DNA of 64,000 nucleotides from Trichobilharzia regenti. Taxonomy: Eukaryota; Platyhelminthes; Trematoda; Strigeidida; Schistosomatidae. A model generated the notes under the pieces. The model searched no databases. It was not told the DNA's origin and was given only the letters and a program-made list of their open reading frames with translations. Location: the NCBI GenBank assembly GCA_944472135.2, contig OX235268.1:7384589-7448588 (forward strand). Reading direction: 5' to 3'. The translations under genes were made by a program, and so were the position numbers. Of this stretch, positions 1 through 12,289 are shown piece by piece (positions within the stretch are counted from its first letter, which is position 1; each line of letters begins with the position of its first letter).

Positions 1-310
1 CCTCATCAGCTGGGCCCACGAATACGCATAATCTCTTATCTCCTCCTCATTCCCCTACCTGCTGCATGTCACCCTCGAACCGACCGATTCGTAGCTTCTC
101 GTTTGGATTCCAATTGGGGGTGTTGCGCGTCTGTGGCCTCCCGAAAGGATGCCCGATCCATGTTCATTTCCTCCTACATATTTGTAGAGCGATCGGCTCT
201 TGGTTGGTTTGTTTCTAGATTTTCTTGTCACTAATTCTTTCTGATAGTCCATTCGATATTCACTCTGAAGCCAGCAAAAGGGGGGCGGCTGTTGATTAAA
301 GACTGAAAAC
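1..310 (-). mobile_element. RTE-like LINE, C-terminal fragment
   Basis: Read on the minus strand this matches in order and spacing the post-RT C-terminal part of the better preserved RTE copy at 3417-4903 (the region with the WxWIGHxL-type motif). It is decayed, with no long frame. Together with 640-1335 and 1400-2130 it looks like one minus-strand copy running endonuclease, RT, C-terminus from right to left, interrupted by the SINE at 360-552. Confidence 0.6.
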
Positions 311-359
311 TTGTCGGAAGTCCTGTACACGACACGCACTGCGCCTTTCTGAGCCATAT

Positions 360-552
360 GTGCGTTGGTAGCACAGCGGTTAGGACTCTCGCCGATCATG
401 CACATGGTCCGAGGTTCGATCCCCTTCCGATACACACCTGATATCTATGGTTGGCCTGCGAAATTTAGGCTACCGATATCCATACTGAAAATTCCATAGC
501 CGTACCAAAACATACAGCGTAGAATCAAGCTGTACTAAAAAAAACAAAAATA
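360..552 (+). mobile_element. tRNA-derived SINE, family A
   Basis: The head has a Pol III A box (the stretch around tagcacagcggttagg) and a B box (ggttcgatcc). After the head come a unique body with the ctgatatctatgg segment, a ccgatatccat segment, and an A-rich tail. Ten copies of this family lie in the window. This one sits inside the degraded RTE copy and is itself slightly diverged (tgcgttggtagcac instead of tgcgtcggtggcac). Confidence 0.8.
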
Positions 553-639
553 TGAAGTGATCGACTTAGCGTTAGTGTTGAAAATCTGAATCTTGTTTTC
601 CATGTTGGCTGGGTAAGTGCAGTAGATTCATAAACTTGT

Positions 640-1335
640 TTTGAGATTGATGAAGACGTATCTTGCCTTTCCGATCCCTTCTAGCTGGATTTGACATCTT
701 CATCCGTTACACCTTCCTTTAGTTGAAACAATGCTATCTACCTAGATAAGTGAACGAAGTAACCTTTAATAAACTTGTCAAGTTGAAGGTGACTGGTGCT
801 ACTTGTTCTTGTTACAGTTTTATTAGTCGGTTGTCTTCATCGCCTCTGTCTTCTCTGTGTTCATTTGCAGTCCTGTCTTCACTCTATTGACCAATGTGAC
901 TCTGCTGGTTTTCTCCTGTAAGTCTTCAAGTTTGTATGACATTAGACATATAATATCTTCGAAATTTGGATCATCTAGAGTCTTATCGGTGTTACAACGT
1001 ATTCCTGTCTCCTCCCTCCTGCTAATCTGGAGCATAGTACAGACCATCACAATCAGAAATATAATAGGTAATAATAGACAGAATTTTCTTAATCCTTTAT
1101 TCACATCAAACGTCTTACTGAGTATTCCGTTGTGTTAAAACTGACACTCACCATTGACATATAGCCAGCTGTTGAATGAGTTTGAGAAATACTGGAGCAC
1201 TGCACACCGTTATGTTGAAGTAGCTTCCAAATTACTTTCCGGTCAACGCTGTTGAAGGCGTTTCCGAAGTCGATGAAATTGAGGTGGAGGTTTGACTGCC
1301 ATTGTTTACTTCGATGACGATGCGTAGAGTATCAA
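640..1335 (-). pseudogene. RTE-like reverse transcriptase, degraded
   Basis: On the minus strand, translations match the RT core of the copy at 3417-4903 in short stretches: the conserved aspartate/phenylalanine start of the palm around 1230-1280, the MIFLIVMVxTML-type helix around 1030-1090, and a decayed segment where the catalytic FADD motif should be (FEDIICLMSYKLEDL, near 960). The second catalytic aspartate is lost, and stops and frame changes separate the blocks. It is a dead fragment. The 640-780 part corresponds to the post-RT region. Confidence 0.7.
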
Positions 1336-1399
1336 TTTCATGAGCACATGACTAGCCTTTTCTGACATCAGCTTTTTTCTGGCTGGTGGTGTTTTTATC

Positions 1400-2130
1400 C
1401 AGTTTATCTTTGTCTTTTAGTTTTTGAATATTGAACTTGAAGTGTGGTCTGTCTACAGTTGTTCTGAAGGATTTCAGCTTGAAGAGTGATTTTGCTTGAA
1501 CTAGATGATGGTCTTAGCCCACAATTGTTTCTCTTCTCGACTTTGTGTCCAGCAGGCTGGCTGCGTCTCCACTTCTTGAGTGACAGTGAGGTGAAATCTA
1601 TTTGGTTTGTGGTTTGTCCATCAAGTGAAATCCCTGTTGCTTTGTGTATATCCTTGTGATTGTACATGGTGCCTCCAATCATCAAATCATTGAAAGAGCA
1701 GTAGTCTGCGAATAATTACCCGTCATCATTCATTTCTCCGAGTGAGAGCGTCTCGACCTAAGATGACTTCGCTTCCTGTATCATCAGGTCCCAGTTTTGC
1801 ATGTATTCATATTGCCAATGAAGATTTTGATGTCATCGTTTGGGATAGTGTCCATTAGTGTTTGTAGTTGTCTGTAAAAGTCTTCCTTCTTCCCTTATTC
1901 CGCGTTGTTTGTAGGTACGCAGCATCGTGAAATCGTTACCTTTCTTCCTCTTGAGTTGAATCTTGTTGTCATAATCTTGAATGAAATTAGTTCCACTGCC
2001 GCTGGCAACGTCATTATAGTCACTCACTGCCATAGTGTGCTCGCCGTCGTCATCTGGGTGACCGAAGTAGATTAGTGACTCTCCAGTTGAAAATTTGGAT
2101 AATCTTTTATCCATCATCTGCTCTCGCAAA
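1400..2130 (-). pseudogene. RTE-like apurinic endonuclease domain, degraded
   Basis: Minus-strand translation shows pieces of an RTE-type endonuclease. An IGGTMYNHKDIHKATGIS stretch with a following NQIDF (1560-1690) is the usual IGGT-HKxIHKxTWxSPDxxTxNQIDH region near the end of the domain. FGHPDDDGEHTMAVS (1990-2080) matches the HPDDxxPHxEGVAxML block near the middle. The blocks lie in the expected order upstream of the RT fragment at 640-1335. Several frame breaks make it non-functional. Confidence 0.65.
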
Positions 2131-3400
2131 TAGCCAGAGCTTCTTTGCCATTTCTTTGCCTTTATTTAGCTACCTGGGAAGTCTCCCTAGTCGAATACAT
2201 TTTTGGGCATTCCACGTCCCTATTCATATTCTTGCTTGCATCGAGAAAAGCCACATGGGCTGACGTACTGGCTTCCCGGTGTTGGCTTTCACCAGCACGT
2301 TGTATCACATCGCCTCTCCGATTCCGTCAAAGAATAAGATTGTCACTTGGATTTTTGGTATTCCTAATGTTTTCTTTGTGTTGTAGGGTGACTAGCCTAA
2401 CTCTTAACACCCCTTCTGTAATCAGGCTTGGGGCAGATTAGAACATTTTCAAGCCAATTAACCAGGCGAAGCTGAGACAAGCATTATATCCTCAATAAAG
2501 ATGGAATATATATATTTCTTCATCCCCTTCAGCTAGTCTTCGGACACTAGGCTATTTGAATATGAGTGAAGGGTAGCTGAATTCTCGGTCAGAGTGTTGT
2601 GTCTAACGCTCCTGTCATAACTTCTGAGAAACAGTTTAAGTGAATGTTTCTTGAAAGATTGTTACAGTTAACATCTATCATTCGCAAGTCTTTCACATAA
2701 TGTGCCCAAACAAGTGTATGGTGATAATAACCCCCGGTGAATTCCCTGTGTCTCTGTCTTTCATCATCCAACAATGTTCACAGTCGTTGTTAGGAATTTA
2801 GGCCAGCTTGCATTAGAGCAGCTTTATCCCTTAGTTCTGTTAGGACAAAATCGTATTTTCACAGTATGGTTGGAAGTGAAGTCTTCCTGTGTTCTCCATG
2901 ACATCGTTTACCTAAAGTAAAGATAATATTATCCAACGCTGGAAAGGTAAATTTTGTGTTGAGACATTCAAGAACACTTACGGTTTCACGAGTAACGTCC
3001 GAATCCTGATAGGTATGTCTAAACTACCAGTCAATATTCGGGTCTAATGTGAAATATAGAAATATGCCGCCATTGTAAACTCGAGGCCTGATGCCCTCAA
3101 ACAATGAATGCAAACAATGAGTGAACATTCAGAGAACAGATTATCAACTAATGTTCCATTTAAGTGTTTCTCACTTCTGTCCAAATGTGATGAAAATAAA
3201 GATCACTTCTTTAGTGCCAGTGATGTCACTAAGAAGTGATTAGATGGTCTAATCTTGACAAGGTTAATGTAATTGTGATTGCTTGAGAGCTGTATTTTAT
3301 CTTCAAGGATGAATAGAACATCAATCTGCAATTACTGACAAAGAGGTTTACCTTCTTTCATATAGTTTACGTATGTAAATATTATTACAAAATACTCTTC
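2131..3400. other. No gene recognised
   Basis: The left part may be the 5' part of the degraded RTE copy, but I find no diagnostic motif beyond about 2130. The rest is AT-rich sequence with only short frames. A minus-strand frame at 2589-2774 has no recognisable family. Confidence 0.4.
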
Positions 3401-3404
3401 ATCT

Positions 3405-3416
3405 TTTAAAAGGCTC
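3405..3416 (+). repeat. Target-site duplication, left copy
   Basis: The 12-mer tttaaaaggctc occurs here and again at 4904-4915, exactly flanking the truncated RTE insertion, whose 3' end is the taataataa tail. Confidence 0.8.
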
Positions 3417-4903
3417 GATGGACTCAGAGACAACAGCGGAATTGATGACGCCATTGCTTGCGAAGGTGTGGAAACAGGACAAAGTGCCTGAGGATTGGAA
3501 GAAAGGATACTTATTCAAACTGCTAAAGAGAGGAGACTTGAGTCAATACAAAAACTGGCGCGGAATTATGCTCCTGTCCATTCCAAGCAAAATACTAAAC
3601 CGCATAATCCTGGAGAGAATCAAACTCGCCGCCGCAGATGAGAAACTTTGACCGAAACGGGCTGGATTCAGGAGAAACAAGTCATGTATTGATCAAATCG
3701 CCACACTACGGATCATTATTGAACAAAGCTTGGAATGGCAGTCACCTCTCTATCTCAACTTCATCGACTTTGAAAAGGCCTTCGACAGCGTCGATCGAGA
3801 GGTCATTTGGAAACTACTTCGCTACTACGAGGTCCCATCGACAATTATGCATCTCATCCAACAGTTATACGATAATGCTGCATGCCAAGTAATCCACAAC
3901 GGGAAACTTACGGAATCCTTCGGAGTGAGGATGGGAGTGAAGCAAGCCTGTCTACTATCACCAATGATCTTCCTGATTGCAGTAGATTGGATAATGAGAC
4001 AGACAACGAGCAATGAGGAAACAGGCATAAAATGGACTCACACAGCAATAAACTTGGAGGATCTGGACTTCGCCGATGATATATGTCTAATTTCCCACAA
4101 ACAAACTAGAAGATATGCAAGTGAAAAGCAACAAGCTGGCAGAACAAGCATCAAAGATAGGACTTCAAGTGAACATAGATAAAACAGAGGTGATGAAGAT
4201 TCTTGGCCAACAGCAGCAGCAACAACAGCAACAGACAACAATCAGCATAAATGGGAGGAACCTGAAAGAAACAACCTCCTTTACCTACCTGGGAAGCATC
4301 GTTTCAACTACAGGCGGAAATGACGAAGATATCAAAGCGAGAATCGGAAAAGCAAGACAGGCTTTCATTACCCTGAAGTCTGTGTGGAGGTCAACATCAC
4401 TCACCATCAAAATTAAGATCCGAATTTTCAACTCCAATATGAAGTCAGTCAGTGCTACTTACTATACGGATCAGAGACTTGGCGCGTCATAAACAGCATC
4501 TCCAACAAACTTCAGACCTTCATTAGCAGTTTTCTTTGCTCAATACCCAATATCAGATGGCCAGAAAAGACCAGGAACAGAGAGTAATCTCCGGCAATGA
4601 GCGAACCAACTGGGAGCTGATTGTGCCACAGATATGCAGGAAGAAATGGAGATGGATTGGCCATACGCTGAGGAAACCATCAAGTGACATCACTAGACAA
4701 GCTGCTGGTCGAGTGGAACCTGAGAGGGAAGCGGTGAGTTGGTCGTTAGTGCGAGGGTGACTTTGAGGAGGTGATATGAAAAGGAGATGAAAGCATGTTT
4801 GCAGACTTGGAGCGGAGTGAAAAAGTTGGCAGAAAAACGAAGGCAATGGAAACGTGCAGCTGCAGCCCTATGTTCCTCTAGGAATTAAAGGATATAATAA
4901 TAA
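3417..4903 (+). mobile_element. RTE (SR2-like) LINE, 5'-truncated insertion
   Basis: A 1.49-kb plus-strand non-LTR retrotransposon fragment. It starts inside the thumb/palm region of RT and runs to the 3' end, a short taataataa repeat tail as is typical of RTE elements. Visible motifs are VPEDWKKGY and NWRGIMLLS (RT motif 1-2), YLNFIDFEKAFDSVDRE (motif A with the first catalytic Asp, about 3750-3805), RMGVKQACLLSPMIFL (motif B), and LDFADDICLIS (motif C, FADD, about 4065-4095). Then come the TSFTYLGSIVSTTGG segment and the [11 protein letters not shown]-terminal motif. Breaks: a stop and frame shift near 3650, a frame change near 4100, and another near 4490. The motifs are well preserved, so it is probably a fairly young insertion. 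A cag/caa run at 4210-4235 encodes poly-Gln. Confidence 0.9.
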
Positions 4904-4915
4904 TTTAAAAGGCTC
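4904..4915 (+). repeat. Target-site duplication, right copy
   Basis: Second copy of the 12-mer also found at 3405-3416. It defines the right border of the RTE insertion. Confidence 0.8.
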
Positions 4916-5924
4916 ATTTATTAATTATTTACTCCATGCAAACAGAAAGATGTTTTCAAAATTTTTTTGTTGATATTTTGATGATGTTTTAGCTGTGTAA
5001 TTAGCACGTTAGTCATTATAAAGTGATGAACTCCTTGTTAACTCTTCATTTCTACTTACGCAATGAATTGATCCCCCGTATTTTCTTGAAATACAATATC
5101 CGCGGAATATGCGAAAGGATTGCTCAAACATGTGTACTACACTTATTTGACATATACAATGGACTTCAGTTACAAAATACATTGTATGTATGAGAAGAAG
5201 ACAGTGTCTTCTTATATTTCAGTACTATCACTACCTCATTATTTGTGCGATGAGCTCATTGTGTCTTCGCTGCTGCGGCTGCGTCGAGTCTAACTAATAT
5301 GAAAACGTTTAATTGATTTTTTCACTCGTATTAGTTGTGCATATATGATAATTTCCAACAAGCAAAGCTGGCTGCCCATCTGAAAGGCAGCCCCAGGTTT
5401 CTGTTATTCGAGTGCAGAAAGCCGACCTGCGAAAGAAAGTTACCTAATGCATTACAATCAGTTCAAATTCATTCATTAGGAGTCATTTGTAAGTAAAAAA
5501 AATTAACCAAAAATATTTCCAATTTTTAGTGTTCTCTGAGCCGGTCGCTTAAGTTGCGGAGCTTTCCTCATCCTTCTGGACAACACCCCTTTTCAGTGCA
5601 ATATTCAGCATAAAGTGAAATGATTTAAATTTCTTCATGTGTGATATAATTGCGTCTCCCGACAGCCATCTGAACATGTGCATCGACCATTTTCTATTGA
5701 CTCAGATTTTAAACTTTCTGGTCACATGATTTGTCTGTCTGTCTGTTTTCGACATAGAACTTTGCACAAATGTGCGGAAGTTCAAGTCGACACACTCCGT
5801 GTAGCACGCGAAGCAAGAGAAGAAAGTACAAGAAATGCATAGTAGAAAGAGTGAGCAGAGGTGTGAGAAAAAGAAAGAGTATTAACGAAGAACAAAACAG
5901 TTTCATTGGAGGTCATAAGTCACA
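4916..5924. other. No gene recognised; LINE 3' region at the right
   Basis: AT-rich DNA without supported genes. The right part (about 5740-5924) is probably 3' untranslated sequence of the minus-strand LINE that follows, since it directly continues past its stop codon. Confidence 0.35.
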
Positions 5925-6440
5925 AGGAGTGGATGCATCTGCGCCACTGAGAACGATTTTGAGCTATGTCACCAATTGTTTCTAACCATAGATTTTTACC
6001 GTCCCGAGGACCCCAGCCTGGTAGCCTACACCTTCCTACGTGGCTTAGACCAACTGTTGTGGATTTCATTGACTGGTGGGGCCAAGTCTTTGTTTGACCG
6101 CCGCTAGCTTTTTACCAGCCTGACCGCTAACATTGCTCGTCGAAGGAGGCGATGGCTTGGCATACGTAACAAATGTCCTAAACATCTCAGTCTTTGTAAC
6201 TTCATGACTTCTTCGATTGATTTCCCCTGTTTACCTAGAACTCGACGCCTAACCTCAATATTGCTCACCTTATTATGCCACTTTACACGGGAAATAGAGC
6301 GCAGGCACCTATGATCAAAGACGGCTAGTCTTTTCATGTCTTCCACTCTCAGTGGCCAGGTCTCACAGGTAGCCATAAAGGAGGACGGAGCGGACTGATG
6401 AGCAGTACACCCGCCTTTTGGTCGATAGTCGAACATCTCG
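5925..6440 (-). pseudogene. Non-LTR retrotransposon C-terminus (LINE)
   Basis: Minus-strand translation gives the C-terminal segment common in flatworm LINE polyproteins: CETWPLRVEDMKRLAVFDH, then RCLRSISRVKWHNKVSN, LRCLGHLLRMPSHRLLRRAM, and, after a short decayed stretch, GRCRLPGWGPRD and AQNRSQWRRCIHSL ending in a stop near 5927. No RT core lies upstream within the window, so the copy is 5'-truncated. One frame change occurs near 6100. It differs in sequence from the RTE copies at 3417 and 36128. Confidence 0.8.
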
Positions 6441-6696
6441 TCACACGATTTACTTTTTATTATTTGGTAGATTTGGTCTATATGTTGACGTGTTTGTTAA
6501 TTGCATACTCGTTTGAGTACCAGGCTTCCAGGAATTTCCTGACTGCACTTGTGATGTTTCCTCTGTTCAAGATTTCATTATTATCTCAATCAAATTGTTG
6601 TCCATAATTGTCTATCGTTTGCTTAGCATTTTAATGAAAGTATTCAACGTTGACAGATGTTCTGTTCAACCTTTTCTTTTTGGAATCTAATCCTTC

Positions 6697-6988
6697 TGTA
6701 ACAACAGAAGACAAGGGCCAGGCAACAGATCGTTTTATAAAGAAAATCAATACGTATTTATATACATTTCACATACATTATTATAGCCTAGTCAAGTAGA
6801 CAAGCACAGTCTTCTGATTGGTAGTTTTCGAGTTCCTCGGAAATTGAAGCCATCTATCTGCGAATCATATTTGCCCGCATTGAAGTTTGCTGTGATTGGT
6901 TGTTGAAACAGCCTTGTTCATATTTTCTCACGGCTTATATTAGTGACCTTGACATTGACGTAAATTAATGCCAACCAATTGGCTAGCA
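6697..6988 (-). mobile_element. Solo LTR-like element (gypsy-associated family)
   Basis: This is a diverged reverse-complement relative of 62476-62793. Both share the inner end ttctgttgttaca, the outer end tgctagccaattgg, and the internal blocks around tgattcgcagatagatgg and cgtctacttg. The ends are TG...CA as in LTRs. No clear target-site duplication is visible, so the copy is old or rearranged. Confidence 0.65.
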
Positions 6989-8600
6989 GGCTGCTCTCAC
7001 CACAATACGCTGGTATTGTTTAATCCTATTGTGTGGATCCGTGATCAATAATTTCACCATTTGCGTTCAGTCTATTTTCAGTCTAAAGGGCAGTTAATTG
7101 GTGGTTTATATTTCACACTAGCTGGTAGAATATCCTTGCGAAGGCATTCATGAAGAATGAATAGTTGTTCTTCTGTAGACACTTGCCCATTTAGCAAAAT
7201 CTTTCCATTTTTAACAACACAAAAGCGTATCATTTTCCGAGAACAGTATTAATTGCAAATCATCCACCTAAGCTACAAATCTTTTTTCTACTATTTTGAA
7301 AAATATCACAAGATATTCATTAGCTCTTGTGTTATCGACTGTTGATCTGTTGACACTCATAAATTGACGCTCATCAACTTGAAGTAGACTAACATATTCT
7401 ACTTCAAAGTATTTGCCTATACCTGAGACTTGTAGTTACTCTTCTCGTGACTGCTAATAATGTAACCGAAATAGGCATTATATTGGTTAAATTTATTATC
7501 AGACAGTATGATGTTCATAACATGCTTGAGTATTCAAACAGTAAGTTATTCTATAATCGGATAATTTTCGCTTTTATTATACGACTTGAGCCTAAGAATA
7601 CGCCTAAAGTTATAAATAACTGATATTCGAACATTAGTGACAGTCATGTGAATACCACTACCACATTTTATTACTTCACTATACTTGTCAGTTATCAGGA
7701 TGTTTCGCCACTTAGATATTATATAATGCATATTCTGTATTCATAATCGACAAGCAGTTGAGTTGAATATTTTAAAAGTATCACTCAGTTAGGTTCATGC
7801 ATCCATCTTCTACGAAACACTTGGTACCAGTGAATATCTTCAATACATTCCTGTAGAGATATTTTGATGCATTAGTACAGGTAATGTAATTTGCAGAAAG
7901 CACCTCGACCTATTCTGATTTCAGATGCCTACCTGATAATTAACCACGTCATATTACTCGAACTATGTGGCAATGCATCTAAAATAATAAGTTATGCCCG
8001 ACCGAATTTCTCACATTCACAACGTGTTGAAAGCCCCCAGTCAGTAAATGAATTATTTTTTTCCAAGTTAGAAATCCGAGAGACTTAGGAGACGAAATAC
8101 CCTGCTATGACTTCAGAGGATTCTAAGACATTTTCAAGTTAATGTCATCTGGTATTTCATGGAATAGTTCTTTGAATTTTGTTCAGTCGGACCTTATTCT
8201 AGCAGCCAATATGTCCACAGACACTGAATATTTCAATCTGGTAAATTCAGTCAACAAGAAATTTAGCTGGTAGTTTCAATAAGATAAAAACATTCGTAAA
8301 GTTTGACTTCACTAAAGTTATTTGTATACAATACAATGAAACGTATGAATACTCGAATAAAATCACCAAACATCCAAATCAAACATTCTAGGAGTTGGAT
8401 TGCAGGTTTTCGTTCACAAGTTGCATGATTATGTACTGAAAATCAGTTCACAAGGATAGTAGTTTTAAAGGAGCTGTCTACTGTGTGGTAACGAGTGTAG
8501 GCGTTCACTTGTAACTGAGTCGCATTAAGTCTGTTAGTCAGACGTTTATTGAGATAACTTAGTTAAGCGGTTCATTGCCCCTTTAAAGTCTTATTCACGT
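6989..8600. other. No gene recognised
   Basis: About 1.6 kb of AT-rich DNA. Short frames on both strands (for example 7546-7731 minus and 7891-8088 plus) have no recognisable motif and no supporting splice structure. Confidence 0.35.
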
Positions 8601-8604
8601 CAGA

Positions 8605-9340
8605 TTTCATGTCAGATTTCAAAATGAGGTAATTGCTATGGGTTCATCAGTCTCGCGAATCGTCGCTGATCTCTTTCATAAAAAAGATTCGAAGAAAACA
8701 TCCGTTCAGGCATACTAACGCCTAAAATATGGTTAAGATATGTGGTAGATGATACTTTTGTAGTGCTAAAACGAGAAAATAAACTGTCTATCTCCCAAAA
8801 TCCAGTTTACTCAGGAAGCAGAATCAGATGTCGGTGAACTGGCATTTCTAGACTGCCTAATCAGAGCGGAGAGAAATAGGATATTTTAGTATATCCATAT
8901 TCAGGAAGAAAACGCACTCCAATAAATATCCAGACTTCCGATCATAGCACTTCATCAGTTCAAAGATATCAGTTGTTTCAAGTCCTTAAAATAAAATACC
9001 TGAATAAACATGACGAGAAACAAAAATCAGAAGAAATCAACACCATCGAGCATCTTTTTGACCACGGCGAAATCCAGTCGAAAAGTTCGAAGAATCGTCA
9101 GTCGTAAGTCTATGCGCTATAGAATCCAGTCACACAAAATTGATTTTGACAATATTGAAATTATGCAGAATATATAAATTTTAGAAATCATGAAGAACTT
9201 CTCAAATCATCAGAAGCACTTCATATCAAAGTGCATCCAAATTGGCTGAATAAGAATAATGAAATTAAACAAAATTTGACCTGGTTACAACATCGCCAAC
9301 TACTATGAAATGACGAAATCAACACGGACGGTATAAGCGA
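8605..9340 (+). pseudogene. Penelope-like element RT, degraded
   Basis: Plus-strand frames give PLE reverse-transcriptase landmarks: a MGSSVSRIVADLFHKK block (motif B and following), TPKIWLRYVVDDTFVVLKRE (motif C, VDDTF, about 8715-8780), and GELAFLDCLIRAERN (about 8835-8885). These are the RYVDDTF and LxFLDxxI blocks of PLEs. Decayed C-terminal sequence continues to about 9340, with many stops and frame changes. Confidence 0.75.
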
Positions 9341-9559
9341 TTTCATTATGTAAACACACTCTGCTTCCCTAATTTCACACACTTATCAAATCCAACAATC
9401 TACATATGGTTTGTTATCTTTATCGATTAGCCAACTTGACAACGGAAAATGACCCCAGACTAAGGAACGATGATCAAGTTAGTAAACTTGGTTTTGATAC
9501 CATAACAGAAGTACTATCACAATTTTAATTTGGTTTACAAGCAGATCGTTGTTGTTCAA

Positions 9560-10690
9560 ATAATGAACAACCACACTCTACACAACAGGTCTTCATGACC
9601 AACAGTCAATGATATCTGAATACGCTGAATTGACTAAGACGACTGGTATCTCACCCATTATCACCTTGTGTATATATGCTGAGATGACTTGATTCAAGCA
9701 AATTTATAAATTGTGATCACTTGGGATGCTTCTATTTTCTGTACATATTCACTTTATTATCATTTACAAGTAACAGCCTTATTCAGTAACCAGTGTGATG
9801 ATTATTCATCTCAGGAAAATCGTTGTAGCGTTTTCGAAAACTATGCATGAGAAATTGTGTGTTTGTGTGACATTGCGATTGTTTGTACTTCCGGTGAGTG
9901 TATTTACTGTTCTCATGTGATGTGTGTATCTGCGTCACCTCGTTGGAATCCTCGAATCATCATATCTCACAGACATCTCCGCTGGTATTACTATGCGAAT
10001 CAGTGTGATTTTTCAGTTCAATAGTATGTTGAAATAACGTGAGACTGATTGTGTTAAAGAGAAGCGAAGTGCGTCGAAGTGAAGTAACGTGGAGTTAATG
10101 AGAATGTTTGTGAGATTTGTGAACACCTAAAAATACGCAGGTATTTGACCTTCACAATAACGAGTATTCCATGCCAGAGGATGTATCAGGCTATAGACTT
10201 CTGTGATAAAAAAAGCGACGCGGCAGAGAGAAGAAATACACTACAAGAAATACTCACTCATTTGTAGATTGGTGATCATTGATTATTAGAACTAGTCTTT
10301 AGCTGGTGGCCTAATTACTAAAAAAATTGTTGTCGTACGATTAAGCAGGACACGTATGCTGAAACAGCATTCTTGTAATCAAAGCTAACAGAAATTTTGA
10401 AAGTTATTTTATTTTTCAATAATTTCTACACTTAGTATTTCAAAAGCTTACTTTATGCAATCTAAGCTATCCGACTCTAGTAGAGTATTAGTACTCTCAG
10501 TAGTCTCGGTGATAATAATGAATGTCGGTGTTGATGTGACATATAGCCACGCAGATACGAATGAACATTGATGCTGGTTTCGTCTTCGTCTTTCTACTCT
10601 TATCAGAAGAGAAAAACGATGAGGTCTTGGACAGTTCCGTCAGTCGAATCCATATTGAGATATGTGATGAGTGTGTTCCCTTCGAGGGTA
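9560..10690 (+). repeat. Dispersed 1.1-kb repeat X, copy 1
   Basis: Similar throughout to 15920-17040 (plus) and, reversed, to 19540-20610. Shared landmarks are the acaacaggtcttcat start, the ctcaggaaaatcgttg segment, the agcgacgcggcagaa segment and the gaatccatattgagatatgtg end. This copy is clearly more diverged than the other two are from each other. It encodes no recognisable protein. Confidence 0.8.
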
Positions 10691-10699
10691 AGGAATGCA

Positions 10700-11880
10700 A
10701 TAATAAAATAACAGATGTACTATTACCTCTGTTATTTGGTTTAGTGACTGATCTTCATTGTTATTTTGACTTTGAATATGTCCTCCTTTGAACTTGACTT
10801 ATACCTATTTTCTCACCTCTTAACTCTTTGTTGTATATATATGCTGAGATTTTAGAAAACTCTGGTTTAATAATAATACTTTAATAAAGCTATTAGCAGC
10901 AGCATTAAATAGCGAAACGTCAGTAAAATAGGCATGTCGTTTCGTTCTTCATTCATTGGGAAATACAAAAACTTCTATTATAATATCATTTAGTCTATGC
11001 CTTAATGTTTTAAAACTGTTGAAAGTGAACTAGTTTTGGACATATATATACTGAGGTAATTACAATTTTAACTGTTACGTTTAAAGTGAATAATTGAACA
11101 AGACACCCTTAACCTGTCAATTGAACTACCGGTGTACACAATTTAGAATAAACATCTTAAGAGATTGCAGTGTTGAGACGTTCCAGTGACAGAAACTTCT
11201 TTAGGTAGGCGTAAAATACAGTGCATATACTGAGAGGACTCTGATGAAGTTTTCGGTGAATAATAAACCCTAATTAAGTTTCATCGAGTCAAGTTAAGAA
11301 CAGCATGGAAGAAGCTTCCCAAGTTACTCGCACTTGTACGTTTTGATCGTACAGAATAAAAATATAAGACAATATATTTTTGCATTGACGATATGCATTT
11401 TAGAAAACTGATAAATATGTATATACTGAGAAAACATTTTCAAAGTATTTTCTGTTGTACCTACGTCAAATTAAAGATTACTGTAAGCAGAATGATGAAG
11501 TTTTGAAATTGATTTTTCAATAATAATCACTTCATCGAATGAAATCATGGGCTAATCATTAGTTATTACATAATACACTTTTTCTAACACTCAATGAAGA
11601 ACTCCATGGCGAAGGATGAGGTGAAACTCTTTGTGAATACATATTTCTAAATATGTGAAATTAATTACAAAAGAGCGTTAGTTGCGTTCGAATGTATTAG
11701 AATGAGTGCATTTCCGTATGACTCTATTTTGAATTAAAACGCCTAATAACTGGATTACACTTCATTGCTTAAAACTGCATGAATGTATCTACAGTACCTA
11801 CCTCCTAACTTATTTGACATGGTTTCAATTTCTCGTTTCTACAAAAAAGAATTTTTTAATTCTACTGTCAGCATCGCGAT
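10700..11880. other. No gene recognised
   Basis: AT-rich DNA. The short string tatactgaga or close variants recurs near 10845, 11045, 11228 and 11415, which may reflect an old tandem structure or repeat ends, but flanks do not align convincingly by eye. Confidence 0.3.
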
Positions 11881-11884
11881 GGCA

Positions 11885-12285
11885 CAATCGAAAGATCTAT
11901 ATTTAGAAGGTCTTCATGGACAGGACAGTCATTCCTGCATTTCAAGTGCTTTGTTCCAATCTAGTATAAAATGAACTTGGTCAGAACACTGTTCAACAGA
12001 GCACGCAAAAAATAAAATCTCTGAAGGATTTTCTATCTAAGAATGGATATCCTGAGAAGTTCATTAATAAGTACCTTAAACAAATTAGCCCCTGCGAGAC
12101 AATCCAAACTGTTTTGAAGAAATCTGTCTACATCATTTCGACATTCAAAGGAGGTGATGTACAGGAAGTAGTCAAACGAAGACTCGACAAAGCCATCAAG
12201 AGAACTCATTATGCTGCAAAACGTGTTTCGCTTAACACCACTAGGCGAATGTTTCAACAATCTGGTGAAGACCTTTCATGAGTAC
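11885..12285 (+). pseudogene. Penelope-like element, post-RT segment
   Basis: The frames match the region between RT and GIY-YIG in other PLE copies here: SSWTGQSFLHFKCFVPI, then YKMNLVRTLFNRARK, and after a shift FLSKNGYPEKFINKYLKQ followed by a basic stretch up to RRMFQQSGEDLS. Compare NGYLQSFINKYGKNE at 51330-51365 and NGYPPRFIEKNMKL at 34425-34475 (minus). Frame shifts near 11970 and 12010 break it. Confidence 0.7.
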
Positions 12286-12289
12286 TGCT

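Noticed and set aside
857..1138. Plus-strand 93-codon hydrophobic frame
   Set aside because: It is the antisense shadow of the minus-strand RTE reverse transcriptase.
10840..11430. Recurring tatactgaga string about every 190 bases, suggesting a tandem repeat
   Set aside because: The sequences between the occurrences do not align by eye; probably chance in AT-rich DNA or remnants too old to judge.
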